Origin: Acetobacterium wieringae
GTDB taxonomy: Bacteria > Bacillota > Clostridia > Eubacteriales > Eubacteriaceae
DNA: 64,000 bases
Reading direction: 5' to 3'
Assembly: GCF_001766835.1 (NCBI RefSeq)
Contig: NZ_LKEU01000033.1
Coordinates: 1-64,000, forward strand
The notes below the pieces were generated by a model. The model worked only from the letters and a program-made list of their open reading frames with translations. It was not told where the DNA came from and did not search any database. This document shows, piece after piece, positions 1 to 8,211 of the stretch. The position numbers and the translations under genes were made by a program. The first letter of the stretch is position 1, and each line of letters opens with the position of its first letter.

Positions 1-106
1 AGATTTCATTCCCCCGAAGGGTCATTCCATCTCGTCTCGTTCGACTTGCATGTGTTAAGCATACCGCCAGCGTTCGTCCTGAGCCAGGATCAAACTCTCA
101 ATAAAA
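1..106 (-). rRNA. rrs: 16S ribosomal RNA, 5' end (partial)
   Basis: Read on the minus strand, the segment contains AGAGTTTGATCCTGGCTCAG, the universal 16S 5' primer site, followed by GACGAACGCTGGCGG and the ACACATGCAAGTCGAAC region. The mature 5' end is placed about 8 bases before AGAGTTTG by analogy with E. coli. The rest of the gene lies beyond the left window edge. The CTTCGGGGG segment of helix 6 is visible at 10-20. Confidence 0.97.
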
Positions 107-327
107 AGTTTGTATTTAAAGCCGTTAGGCTTTTAAATGCTGTCTCATTTTGAATAAAGCGTATTTTATACTCTACCGAGTTAATGTTTTATAGAGTTCA
201 TCTCTCTGTTTCTATTTTAGCCGCATTCATCCTCGCGGATCTTTTGGCTGTTTTACAGGTTTTATGGTACTATTCTCTTTTCTATGACCGCCGTTCTGCA
301 ATCGTTTCCGACCGAAGAAGCTTTTCT
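107..327 (-). other. 16S rRNA leader region
   Basis: Transcribed leader between the proximal rRNA promoter and the 16S 5' end. Open frames crossing it on the plus strand are AT-rich, lack a ribosome binding site and look like shadows. I see no tRNA or protein gene here. Confidence 0.6.
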
Positions 328-356
328 ATTATATCGTTGTTTCTTCATGTTGTCAA
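328..356 (-). promoter_or_regulatory. rRNA promoter P2 (proximal)
   Basis: On the minus strand, TTGACA (351-356) and TATAAT (328-333) are separated by exactly 17 bases, a full consensus sigma-A promoter directed at the 16S gene. Confidence 0.88.
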
Positions 357-432
357 GCTGTTTTTTGAAATTCTTTTTTGTTCATTTCAATGTTTCAGCT
401 GTGCCCGCTGCCTCACTCGAGACAAATTCATT

Positions 433-461
433 AGTATACGCTCTTTTCACCATCCTGTCAA
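433..461 (-). promoter_or_regulatory. rRNA promoter P1 (distal)
   Basis: On the minus strand, TTGACA (456-461), a 17-base spacer and TATACT (433-438). It lies 105 bp upstream of P2 in the same orientation, the usual tandem arrangement for ribosomal operons. Confidence 0.85.
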
Positions 462-521
462 CTGGTTTTTGAAAGTTTTTTCATGTTCTCTGTTATGTCC
501 TACTCACAGTTATTGGGAATT

Positions 522-560
522 CAAAAAAGGAACCTGAAATCAATTGATTTCAGGTTCCTT
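522..560 (-). terminator. Intrinsic terminator after ribU
   Basis: The minus strand has a stem AAGGAACCTGAAAT / ATTTCAGGTTCCTT around a short CAATTG-type loop, followed by TTTTTT. It ends the riboflavin transporter transcript and insulates it from the rRNA promoters. Confidence 0.9.
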
Positions 561-578
561 AGTATAATGAAGTTTTAA

Positions 579-1148
579 CTATTTACTTTCTGCGACCTTT
601 GCTTCTTGAATCTCCAGACCCAACACCTTGCTGACGGATTTGTAAACAACAAAGGTAATGACTGAATTGATTCCAGCTTTGATCAGATTAAAGGGAATAA
701 TGACTGGGATAATCATTGGTAAAACTGCCTCCACCGGAATTCCCAAAAATATCGGTGTGATGGCAATGTTCCATAACGCCATGGTTATTGTCATCGTGAC
801 CGTACCCAATGCCAAACCGATGATTGCACCTTTTCTGGTTCTGTTTCTTTTGTAAATATTTCCGGCTACCAATACAAAGGATCCAGTTGCGAAAAAATGC
901 ATCAGAATTCCAATAATCCCGCTAGCCGAACTAACGGTCACTCCCTGCAAAACACAAACAACAGCAGTTAGAATTAGACCACCTAAAGGGCCAAACATAA
1001 ATGCACCGATAAAAATAGGAATATCGGCTGGATCGTACTCCAAAAATGGCGCCGCCGGAAAAATCGGAAAATGAATCAGGTAAACCAATAGTATGGACAT
1101 TGCCGCCAATACTGCCATCTGGGTCAATTGTTTTGTCTTGATTTTCAT
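579..1148 (-). CDS. ribU: Riboflavin ECF transporter, substrate-binding S component RibU
   Basis: A 189-residue hydrophobic protein with about six membrane segments, the size and layout of ECF transporter S components. The N-terminal KQLTQMAVLAAMSILLVYLI stretch and the following acidic Leu-Glu-Tyr-Asp-Pro-Ala-Asp segment resemble RibU. RibU binds riboflavin and works with a shared EcfA/A'/T energising module, which is not encoded here. The FMN riboswitch upstream independently points to flavin transport. The start at 1148 is preceded by GAAGGAGGATTTTT, an ideal ribosome binding site. It is a single-gene transcript: promoter, riboswitch, gene, terminator. Confidence 0.92.
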   Translation of the reverse strand: MKIKTKQLTQMAVLAAMSILLVYLIHFPIFPAAPFLEYDPADIPIFIGAFMFGPLGGLILTAVVCVLQGVTVSSASGIIGILMHFFATGSFVLVAGNIYKRNRTRKGAIIGLALGTVTMTITMALWNIAITPIFLGIPVEAVLPMIIPVIIPFNLIKAGINSVITFVVYKSVSKVLGLEIQEAKVAESK

Positions 1149-1182
1149 AAAAATCCTCCTTCAATTGTCTGTCCAGTCAACT

Positions 1183-1217
1183 TAAAAAGCCCTTGAAAAT
1201 TTCTTTTCAAGGGCTTT
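1183..1217 (-). terminator. FMN riboswitch expression-platform terminator
   Basis: On the minus strand AAAGCCCTTGAAAA, a GAAA loop, TTTTCAAGGGCTTT and a short T run, between the FMN aptamer and the ribU start. FMN binding would favour this hairpin and stop transcription before the gene. Confidence 0.88.
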
Positions 1218-1232
1218 GCGCGTAAAATTGTA

Positions 1233-1352
1233 CGCCATTTCTTTCATCCGGACTATACCGTCGGTTCTGGATTCTAACCAGATCGGCCTTTCGGCTCGTG
1301 GACTTATCGCTTTTACGCATCACCACCGGTGAGGACTTACACCTCGCCCTGA
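1233..1352 (-). ncRNA. FMN riboswitch (RFN element)
   Basis: The minus strand shows the conserved RFN blocks in order: CAGGGCGAGGTG, CACCGGTGGTGATG, AGTCCACGAGC, CCGACGGTATAGTCCGGATG and GAAAGAAATGGCG. The element lies between the ribU promoter and the terminator before ribU. RFN elements bind FMN and repress flavin uptake or synthesis genes. Confidence 0.96.
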
Positions 1353-1373
1353 AACAGACTATTTATTTATTTA

Positions 1374-1403
1374 ATTATATACCCGCTTGAATTTCTTTGT
1401 CAA
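1374..1403 (-). promoter_or_regulatory. Promoter of ribU
   Basis: Minus strand TTGACA (1398-1403), an 18-base spacer and TATAAT (1374-1379), just upstream of the FMN aptamer. Confidence 0.8.
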
Positions 1404-1422
1404 TGATAATTTTTAGCCCGCA

Positions 1423-2352
1423 CTAACTAAACATCTTTTTCTTGAATAGCACAAAGGCGGCTACTCCGGTACAGGCAATCGAAATCAATACCACACTCCA
1501 GAAGTTGGGAATTGGCAACCCTTCAACGTTCATTCCGAAAAAACTGGCAATCATCGTTGGTATCGCCATTAAGATTGTTAATGAGGTTAATATCTTCATC
1601 ACAATATTTAAATTGTTTGAAATAATCGATGCAAAGGCGTCCATGGTTCCGCTGAGAATGTTGGCATAAATATTGGACATCTCAATAGCCTGCTGGACTT
1701 CAATCAGCACGTCTTCTAACAGTTCTTTATCTTCTTCGTAAAGCTTAATAATCCGACCCCGTTCCAGTTTTTCCAAAACCCCCTGGTTGGCTTTCAGGGA
1801 TGTCGAGAAAAACACCAGACTCTTTTCTAAATCAAGAAGTTGAATCAGTTCTTTGTTTTTCATGGATATGTGCAATTGCCGCTCAATATCGGTACTCATC
1901 CGATTAATGTGGCGCAGGTAAATCAAAAACCGACTGGCCACTCGGTAGAGGATTTGGAAGATAAAACGGGTTTTCAAATTAGTGTGGACATTTTTTACTC
2001 GGCCTTTGGTAAAATCATCAATAAGGGTGTTTCCTCTTAAGCAGACCGTAATAATATTATCAGCGGTTTGAATGATCCCAACTGGGATGGTGGTGTAAAG
2101 CACCAATTTGGTATCTTTTTCAATGACTGGAACGTCAATGGTGATTAGTGCCTGATTATTATCTTCCAGCTCCACCCGGGAAATCTCTTCTTCATCCAGG
2201 GCAGCTCGCAGAAAATCTGGTTCCACTGCTAATTCTCTGGTAATAAACTGCAATTCTTCTTCAGTTGGATTAACCATGTTGATCCAGCTGTTCTTTTCAA
2301 TGGTTTCAATTTCTTGAATCTTACCATCAATTGTTTTGTAGATTTTGATCAT
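1423..2352 (-). CDS. corA: CorA-family magnesium transporter
   Basis: A 309-residue protein with the CorA plan: an N-terminal cytoplasmic alpha/beta domain, a long helical stalk (about residues 130-240) and two C-terminal membrane helices. The signature Gly-Met-Asn of the pore entrance is at residues 273-275, followed by the short loop and second helix, and the protein ends in KKKMFS. Members carry Mg2+ and sometimes Co2+ or Ni2+ as homopentamers. An M-box riboswitch in the leader supports Mg2+ as substrate. The ribosome binding site AAAGGAGG lies 6 bases from the ATG, directly after the stop of a 29-codon small ORF. Confidence 0.94.
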   Translation of the reverse strand: MIKIYKTIDGKIQEIETIEKNSWINMVNPTEEELQFITRELAVEPDFLRAALDEEEISRVELEDNNQALITIDVPVIEKDTKLVLYTTIPVGIIQTADNIITVCLRGNTLIDDFTKGRVKNVHTNLKTRFIFQILYRVASRFLIYLRHINRMSTDIERQLHISMKNKELIQLLDLEKSLVFFSTSLKANQGVLEKLERGRIIKLYEEDKELLEDVLIEVQQAIEMSNIYANILSGTMDAFASIISNNLNIVMKILTSLTILMAIPTMIASFFGMNVEGLPIPNFWSVVLISIACTGVAAFVLFKKKMFS

Positions 2353-2367
2353 TGCTTTCCTCCTTTA

Positions 2368-2457
2368 TTAAGAGCAGCCCATGATCCGTAAGATATTTTG
2401 GGCGCTCAGTTTTTGTTCATTCTGTTTTATACGCTTCTCTCCAGGGTCTGCGTCCAT
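2368..2457 (-). CDS. Candidate 29-residue leader peptide ahead of corA
   Basis: An ATG at 2457 is preceded by AGGAG with a 9-base spacer, and the frame runs 29 codons to tandem TAA stops at 2365-2370. The corA ribosome binding site begins immediately after. The predicted peptide starts MDADPGEKR and ends NILRIMGCS. The acidic, proline-containing N-terminus and the position between an M-box and corA recall Mg-sensing leader peptides such as MgtL. This comparison is an inference; there is no recognisable domain, and a chance ORF is possible. Confidence 0.5.
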   Translation of the reverse strand: MDADPGEKRIKQNEQKLSAQNILRIMGCS

Positions 2458-2529
2458 CCTATCTCACTCCTTTTTTCGAATTTGCACCAAAGATAAACCA
2501 TTTGTCAACTTTACCTGTGGTTCTTTGGT

Positions 2530-2566
2530 TAAAAAATAAAAAACTCCTCTTTAATGGAGGAGATTT
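2530..2566 (-). terminator. M-box expression-platform terminator
   Basis: The minus strand reads CTCCTC, a short loop, GAGGAG, then TTTTTTATTTTTT. It lies directly after the M-box aptamer and before the small ORF and corA, so Mg2+ binding should end transcription here. Confidence 0.88.
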
Positions 2567-2740
2567 TCGCACAGCAAAAATAATGATTCCTCCATTCGTT
2601 GAGTTTTGGCACTATACAGCATAGGGCATTGCCCAACTGCATTAAGTAAAACCTTAATTCGATAGTACCTGTTGACCCATTGGCATCTTTCGATGTTTCC
2701 GGGCAGCAGCCATATCTGTATAGGAGCCTCACCTAACAAA
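2567..2740 (-). ncRNA. M-box (ykoK) magnesium riboswitch
   Basis: The minus strand starts GTTAGGTGAGGCTCCTATAC, followed by GCTGCTGCCCGGAAACATCG, AAAGATGCCAATGGGTCAAC and later GGGCAATGCCC. These are the conserved M-box blocks. It precedes a terminator and a CorA gene, the standard gene context. High Mg2+ is expected to switch the transport gene off. Confidence 0.95.
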
Positions 2741-2772
2741 AGAAACATTTTATTTATTATTATTCCAAATTA

Positions 2773-2801
2773 ACTATATCTTTTTATCTCACCGTTGTCA
2801 A
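2773..2801 (-). promoter_or_regulatory. Promoter of the M-box/corA transcript
   Basis: Minus strand TTGACA (2796-2801), a 17-base spacer and TATAGT (2773-2778), about 35 bp upstream of the aptamer. Confidence 0.82.
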
Positions 2802-2866
2802 TGATTTTTAAGATAAGCCGCTATAAATTAACCCTTTGACCATGTTGCCAATTATAGCTGACTCTG

Positions 2867-2900
2867 CAAAAAAAGAATCTGTATTAAACAGATCCTTTTA
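2867..2900 (-). terminator. Terminator after the Ig-repeat protein gene
   Basis: Minus strand AAAAGGATCTGT, TTAAT loop, ACAGATTCTTTT and a run of T, 20 bp after the stop at 2924. Confidence 0.85.
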
Positions 2901-2923
2901 ACCGATCATTCTATCTAAATTAA

Positions 2924-4477
2924 TTAAGAAGCACTATGCTTTTTTCGATAAACGACCACGCCAATAATCACCAAAACAACCACAATAGCCCCAATTATTC
3001 CGGCTACACCGGCGATTAACCAGGGATTGGGCGAATCCGGTTGAACAATATTTACCCGAACGGTGGCCACTGCACTTTTGAAATAATTATTGCCTTTATA
3101 TTTGACAATAACTTCCTGCTCACCAACTGCTCTGGTATAATCAAGCTCGATATCATCCCGATTGAACTCAATTTTATTATTGTTATCATCCACTACTGCA
3201 ACGCAAAGATCCTGATATACCGCATCATCGAGATTTTTGGTATTATCATCGTATTCTACACTGGGCGGATTTTGGGAAACAATCAGCGAACTGTCATCTT
3301 TACTGGTGATGGTTACTGTTTGAGTAGCCGTACTGCTGTTAAACTGATCCGTCCCCTTATATTTTACCGTCACCGGCTGCTCACCGGGCACCCGGTTATA
3401 GCTCAGTTCGATGTCGGTGGTTGTAAAATTAATTGCCTTACCTTTGCTGTCAACGACCTGAATGGTCAATGCTTGATAAACAGCAGCATCCAATTTTCCT
3501 GAATCAGTGGTATAGGCCGCTTCAATCGGCGGTTTGGCCAAATTAATAGAGGTGTTTTCTTTAGTTGGTGCTGGTGGATCCACCTTCCCGGTAATTTCAA
3601 CATTTCCGGTGGCAGTGCTTGGCGAAAACTGATCGTTGCCCTTATATTTTACGGTTACATCCTGTTTTCCCGGAGCCCGGTTGTAGCTCAAATCAATGTC
3701 AGCTGCCGTAAAACTGATTTTGTTGTTCCCCGCATCAACAACCACGATACTCAAGGCCTGATAGACAGCTAAATCCAGTTTTGCCGAATCGCTGGTATAA
3801 GCGACCGCTGGGGGCTTCGCAGCAACGGATACCTTACTATCCTGTTTTCCGGTGATCTGAACTGTGGCATTAACCTGGCTCGGATTGTATTGTGAGTTTC
3901 CTTTATAGGCAACGACTACATTCTGGGTTCCCACCGCATGATTGTAGGTCAGGGTAATATCACTGGGGGAGAAGTTTACCTTATTGGAATCCCCATCTAC
4001 CACTTGGATAACCAGATCATCATATACTGCCTTATCCAAGGTTGCCGTATCTGCGGAATATCCCACTGCTGGTGGATTAGCTTTGAGCACTAGCCGGGTA
4101 TCTTTTTTGGGCACATCATTGATAACAATCGTCCCCGTTGCATTGCTGGTTTCGTACTGATCATTCCCCTTATAGGTAACCGTTATTTTTTGTGTTCCAA
4201 CCTGTCGATTGTAATCAAGACTGATATCATCGGCAGTAAAAGCGATTTTATTCGAATCACCATCGACAACCACGATGTTCATCGCTTTGTATACCGCCTT
4301 ATCCAGCTCATCAGCATTCGTGTTAAACGTCACCGAGGAGGGCGAACTGGCTATCGATACGGTCGTCGCCATTTTTCCATCAACCTCCGCCCAAATGCCC
4401 ATGGGCAGCAAGAGCAGAACCAATACTGCCATCAATCCGGTTCGCCAAAACCGTCTGCCTGATTTTTCATTATTCAT
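2924..4477 (-). CDS. Membrane-anchored surface protein with five Ig-like repeats
   Basis: A 517-residue exported protein. Residues 1-30 form a signal peptide (RRFWRTGLMAVLVLLLLPMG). Five repeats of about 85-90 residues follow; each has an LDxAVYxxLxIxVVD motif, a DI.LxYNRxxGxQ strand and a VxYKGNxQF strand ending in TxTVxI. A single membrane helix (about residues 485-510) and a basic RKKHSAS tail anchor it. The repeats look like bacterial Ig-like/MBG-type extracellular domains. No LPXTG motif is visible. The role is probably structural or adhesive, but no ligand can be inferred. The next gene upstream encodes a second surface protein of the same general style. Confidence 0.75.
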   Translation of the reverse strand: MNNEKSGRRFWRTGLMAVLVLLLLPMGIWAEVDGKMATTVSIASSPSSVTFNTNADELDKAVYKAMNIVVVDGDSNKIAFTADDISLDYNRQVGTQKITVTYKGNDQYETSNATGTIVINDVPKKDTRLVLKANPPAVGYSADTATLDKAVYDDLVIQVVDGDSNKVNFSPSDITLTYNHAVGTQNVVVAYKGNSQYNPSQVNATVQITGKQDSKVSVAAKPPAVAYTSDSAKLDLAVYQALSIVVVDAGNNKISFTAADIDLSYNRAPGKQDVTVKYKGNDQFSPSTATGNVEITGKVDPPAPTKENTSINLAKPPIEAAYTTDSGKLDAAVYQALTIQVVDSKGKAINFTTTDIELSYNRVPGEQPVTVKYKGTDQFNSSTATQTVTITSKDDSSLIVSQNPPSVEYDDNTKNLDDAVYQDLCVAVVDDNNNKIEFNRDDIELDYTRAVGEQEVIVKYKGNNYFKSAVATVRVNIVQPDSPNPWLIAGVAGIIGAIVVVLVIIGVVVYRKKHSAS

Positions 4478-4611
4478 TTTCGTTTCCTTTCCAACTGATT
4501 AAAATTCGTTTCGTTTATTGTTTTATTACCATTTATTTTATCACATAATTGCTGTAAACGTTTCTTTTTTCTGTCTGATTCACTTTCTTTTCTGGCTTTA
4601 TTCAATTCATG

Positions 4612-4648
4612 ACACAAAAAAAGATCTGCCCGCTCCAACAGATCTCTT
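4612..4648 (-). terminator. Terminator after the YDG/MBG protein gene
   Basis: Minus strand AGATCTGTTGGAGCGGGCAGATCT followed by TTTTTTTG, placed about 20 bp after the stop at 4669. Confidence 0.87.
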
Positions 4649-4668
4649 TCTTTACATTCTATTTTACA

Positions 4669-6105
4669 CTAATCCATTTTTGTCAGCCGATTCTTGCCAA
4701 AGAAAATGGCTCCAGCAATCAGTAAAAGTAACAGTAGCGCAATACCCATATAGGGTACCGGCGATTCTTCTTCTTTTTCTACCACACTATTCCCGCCATT
4801 GCTGTAATCATTACCCCCATAGACCGCAACCACATCTTCTTTCTTAATAATTTCAAATTTATCTGCATTATCTGCCAAACGAATGCGATAGTTGGAACTA
4901 TTCAAGCTCCCCAGCAAAACATCGTAGGTGCCAACCGCTTCTCCGGCTTCCCGTTCTAATGCGCCATACATCACATCATTCCCATATAAACCTTTAACAA
5001 AACCATCACCTGAATCATCCTGCCAAACCGTATACGTTAGTGCCGGATCTGCTTCGCCCTGAATTTTTGAAACATAATTTGGAATCACTGTTACTGAGGC
5101 TGGGGTAATAGCATATTTACTCTTGGAAATAATCGTTTGACTATAAATTGTATAGTTGTCGGAATTCGTTCCGTTTATTCCTGATAAGTAAAATCCTCCG
5201 GTTGCCCAGACATAATAATTGCCCACGTCTTTTTGCTGAGTATTCACGTCCCCGTAATAGGGATAAAAATTTTCAGCTCCAAAGGCGCCCAAATCCTCCC
5301 CCCGGATCAGATCCGTTTTGTTGACAGTCAGTTTATAATCATGAAGGTTTGGCGTCCCATCATAAACCTTATCCTGACCGACAAGGAAAACCTCCACCGG
5401 TTTTGGTAAAATACCTGCTACCAAAGATATATCAATGCTTGATAGTGGCTTTGTTCCCTGATTTTCATCAACAATAATATAATTTTTGGCCTTGTTGCCA
5501 GCGATTGTGATTTCTTTTAAAATAACCAGATTGGCAGTCGCCGGTTTAACATCTTTAAATAAAAAATTGGCAGTTCGATAATTAAATGCCACCTTATTTT
5601 TATCTGCATCAACAACGCCACTATTCCCTAAACCCTTCAGCGCAACTTCGGGCACACTGGTATTGCCGTCATAAATCTTGGTAATCGGCTTTTCGGTGAA
5701 GAATTGTGACGTTTTAAGCTCAATGGGCTTTATTTTAATTTCTTTTTGATTATCAATTTTTTGATAGTTTTCATCGCCCCGATATGCCGCAAACACCATA
5801 TAGGTACCTGACTCTGACGGTGGAATCGTTGATAATGGATATGCTTCGCCATTTGACAAAATCCCTTTGTAAGTGATCTCGATTCGTTCAAAATCAAGCT
5901 CAGGCCCATCGGGTGCTGGATTAACAGCTGCCAAAACCTGGGGATTTCCAGTATAAACAACATCGGTAGAGAAGACAATCACTGGCGTTAATGGGCCTTG
6001 CTCAGTTTGGTCTTCCGCCAGAATGCCGATTGGAAAGCACGCACCATTCAAAATGATCGTCAAGACTAGGCATATAAACAGCCTGATTCTTTTGGTCTTT
6101 TTCAT
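4669..6105 (-). CDS. Surface protein with YDG and MBG-type repeats
   Basis: A 478-residue exported protein with an N-terminal signal peptide (residues 1-30). Two YDG-type motifs are visible, KIYDGNTSVPEVALKG and KVYDGTPNLHDYKL. Near residue 340 there is an MBG-type segment with the motif IQGEADPALTYTVW. The C-terminus has an acidic spacer, a short VPYMG motif, a leucine-rich membrane helix and a basic KNRLTKMD tail. VPYMG before a helix and positive tail has the layout of a sortase signal, but the motif deviates from LPXTG and no sortase gene is in the window. YDG and MBG domains occur in large bacterial adhesins. It has its own promoter and terminator. Confidence 0.78.
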   Translation of the reverse strand: MKKTKRIRLFICLVLTIILNGACFPIGILAEDQTEQGPLTPVIVFSTDVVYTGNPQVLAAVNPAPDGPELDFERIEITYKGILSNGEAYPLSTIPPSESGTYMVFAAYRGDENYQKIDNQKEIKIKPIELKTSQFFTEKPITKIYDGNTSVPEVALKGLGNSGVVDADKNKVAFNYRTANFLFKDVKPATANLVILKEITIAGNKAKNYIIVDENQGTKPLSSIDISLVAGILPKPVEVFLVGQDKVYDGTPNLHDYKLTVNKTDLIRGEDLGAFGAENFYPYYGDVNTQQKDVGNYYVWATGGFYLSGINGTNSDNYTIYSQTIISKSKYAITPASVTVIPNYVSKIQGEADPALTYTVWQDDSGDGFVKGLYGNDVMYGALEREAGEAVGTYDVLLGSLNSSNYRIRLADNADKFEIIKKEDVVAVYGGNDYSNGGNSVVEKEEESPVPYMGIALLLLLLIAGAIFFGKNRLTKMD

Positions 6106-6158
6106 TGGATACTTCCTTGTATTATAAATTATCTCAATATCTTAGATACTCATTTCCA

Positions 6159-6187
6159 ATTATACCGATTTGCAGCACTGTTCACAA
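6159..6187 (-). promoter_or_regulatory. Promoter of the YDG/MBG protein gene
   Basis: Minus strand TTGTGA (6182-6187), a 17-base spacer and TATAAT (6159-6164). Confidence 0.65.
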
Positions 6188-6255
6188 CGAAACCCGATCA
6201 TTGTTCGTTTAGAATTTACTTTGTTGTTATTTGTTTACAATCATTACATAAAAAG

Positions 6256-6296
6256 AACAAATTAAAACCCACCTTTACGGCAGGTTTTAATTTGGG
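6256..6296 (-). terminator. Terminator of the fru operon
   Basis: Minus strand AAATTAAAACC, an 11-base loop region, GGTTTTAATTTG and TTCTTTTT, immediately after the fruA stop. Confidence 0.82.
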
Positions 6297-6300
6297 TTGT

Positions 6301-8211
6301 CTATGCAATTTCCAGTTCATCACTGTCGCTGGTTTTCGGTTTTTTTAAGATCCTGAGCATCAGCATACAGGCTACCGATCCGGCCACCAGGGCAATGACG
6401 TAACCAAACGGGTTTCCCACCAGCGGAAAGACAAAGATTCCGCCGTGAGGGGCCATTAGCGTACAGCCAAAGAACATTGATAATCCTCCGGCCAGAGCCG
6501 AACCGACAATACAGGAAGGAATCACCCGGAGGGGATCTTCTGAGGCAAAAGGTATCGCACCCTCGGTGATAAAGGATAGACCCATGACATAGTTTGCCAG
6601 GCCCGCTTCCCGCTCTTTTTTAGTGAAACGATTTTTAAAAATGGTGGTAGCCAGGGCAATCCCCAGTGGCGGAACCATACCACCTACCATCACCGCTGCC
6701 ATAATATCAAACTGACCAGTAGCCAACGATGCCAAACCAAAGGTATAAGCCGCTTTGTTAACCGGCCCCCCCATATCAACGGCCATCATCCCCCCAAGGA
6801 CAATACCCAAGATAACTTTGCTGGATGTACCCATGCTGTTTAACCCCGCACTGAGCACCGCATTCAGGGCCGCCACTGGTGGGTTGATGATAAAGACCAT
6901 CAAGGCGCCAATCAGTAGAATACCAAAGAAGGGATAAATCAATATCGGCTTAATCCCTTCGAGGCTGGCTGGCAGTTTAGCGAACACTTTTTTGAGTCCC
7001 AATACCAGATAGCCAGCGGCAAAACCCGCCAATAAGGCCCCCAGAAAACCGGCACCGCCAGTGTTCGCCAACATTCCCCCGACAAAACCAACAGCCAGAG
7101 CCGGTCGATCACCGATACTCATGGCGATGTAACCCGCTAAAACCGGCAACATGAAAGCAAAAGCCGTCCCTCCCACCTGCATCAGGAAGGCGGCAAATGG
7201 GGTATTGCTTCCGAATTTTGACGGATCAATGCTGTAGTCATCGAACAAAAAGGCCAATGCAATTAGAATCCCGCCACCGATAACAAAGGGCAGCATATGG
7301 GAAACGCCATTCATCAAATCTTTGTAAATTTTCCGGCCGACACTTTCTTTTTCGCCACTCCCACCAGTATCTTCAACACTCTGGACACCACCTGAATAGA
7401 CTGGCACCTTTCCTGCCAGAGCTTCTTCAATAAGCTCCTGGGGTTTATGGATGCCCCGGGCAACATTGGTTTGAATCACTGGTTTGCCATTGAAACGGCC
7501 CATTTCGACATTTGTATCGGCAGCAATAATGATGCAATCGGCCGCTTTGATTTCCTCGGCGGTCAGCTGATTTTTGACGCCACCGGAACCGTTGGTTTCC
7601 ACCTTAATGGTAACCCCCATCTGTTTGGCCTTATTTTCCAGGCTTTCTGCTGCCATATAGGTGTGGGCGATTCCCGTGGGACAAGCGGTAACTGCCAGGA
7701 GCTGATAGTTTTTGGTCATTTCCGGGGTTTTGGCCGCTGCTGGCGCACCATACTTTTCCTGTTCCTTTTCATCGATGAGTTTTAAAAATGTTTTCACATC
7801 CGCTGATGCAATCAGCTTCGTTCGGAATTCTTCATCCATCAAAATGGTGGATAGCCGACTGAGGACTTCCAGATGCAGGGTGTTTGCCGCCTCCGGAGCC
7901 GCAATCATGAAGAAGAGATAGGCTGGCTCACCATCTAATGCCTCAAAATCAGTTCCATCCCGAACAACCATGGCGGACAAACCGGCGTCCTTCACCACCG
8001 GTGATTTGCCATGGGGAATCGCCACCCCTTCACCGATGCCGGTGGATCCTTCTGCCTCCCGAGCCATCACCGCCTGTTTAAAGACTTCCGGATCGGTAAT
8101 TTTTCCGGTATTTGCCATTAATTGCACTAATGTTTGGATGGTTTCTTCCTTATTGGCCGGTTTTCCGGCCAGATCAATGCCCTTTTCAGTTAATAAATCA
8201 ATAATCCGCAT
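6301..8211 (-). CDS. fruA: PTS fructose transporter subunit EIIABC
   Basis: A 636-residue three-domain phosphotransferase permease. EIIA (about 1-145) has the phospho-acceptor His in EGVAIPHGKSP. EIIB (about 160-260) has the phospho-Cys in LLAVTACPTGIAHTYMAAES. EIIC (about 290-625) is a multi-spanning membrane domain with conserved GGMLANTGG and EGAIPFASEDP segments. It imports fructose as fructose-1-phosphate. I chose the ATG at 8211, preceded by GGAAGGAAAA, over an ATG 12 codons upstream that lacks a ribosome binding site. It overlaps the end of fruK by 14 bases, so translation is probably coupled. Confidence 0.95.
   Translation of the reverse strand: MRIIDLLTEKGIDLAGKPANKEETIQTLVQLMANTGKITDPEVFKQAVMAREAEGSTGIGEGVAIPHGKSPVVKDAGLSAMVVRDGTDFEALDGEPAYLFFMIAAPEAANTLHLEVLSRLSTILMDEEFRTKLIASADVKTFLKLIDEKEQEKYGAPAAAKTPEMTKNYQLLAVTACPTGIAHTYMAAESLENKAKQMGVTIKVETNGSGGVKNQLTAEEIKAADCIIIAADTNVEMGRFNGKPVIQTNVARGIHKPQELIEEALAGKVPVYSGGVQSVEDTGGSGEKESVGRKIYKDLMNGVSHMLPFVIGGGILIALAFLFDDYSIDPSKFGSNTPFAAFLMQVGGTAFAFMLPVLAGYIAMSIGDRPALAVGFVGGMLANTGGAGFLGALLAGFAAGYLVLGLKKVFAKLPASLEGIKPILIYPFFGILLIGALMVFIINPPVAALNAVLSAGLNSMGTSSKVILGIVLGGMMAVDMGGPVNKAAYTFGLASLATGQFDIMAAVMVGGMVPPLGIALATTIFKNRFTKKEREAGLANYVMGLSFITEGAIPFASEDPLRVIPSCIVGSALAGGLSMFFGCTLMAPHGGIFVFPLVGNPFGYVIALVAGSVACMLMLRILKKPKTSDSDELEIA

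Noticed and set aside
184..537. Open frame of 117 codons on the plus strand opposite the rRNA promoter region
   Set aside because: No ribosome binding site, skewed composition, and it lies over two consensus rRNA promoters on the other strand.
2529..2748. Short minus-strand frames across the corA leader
   Set aside because: They fall on the M-box aptamer and its terminator, which explain the sequence.
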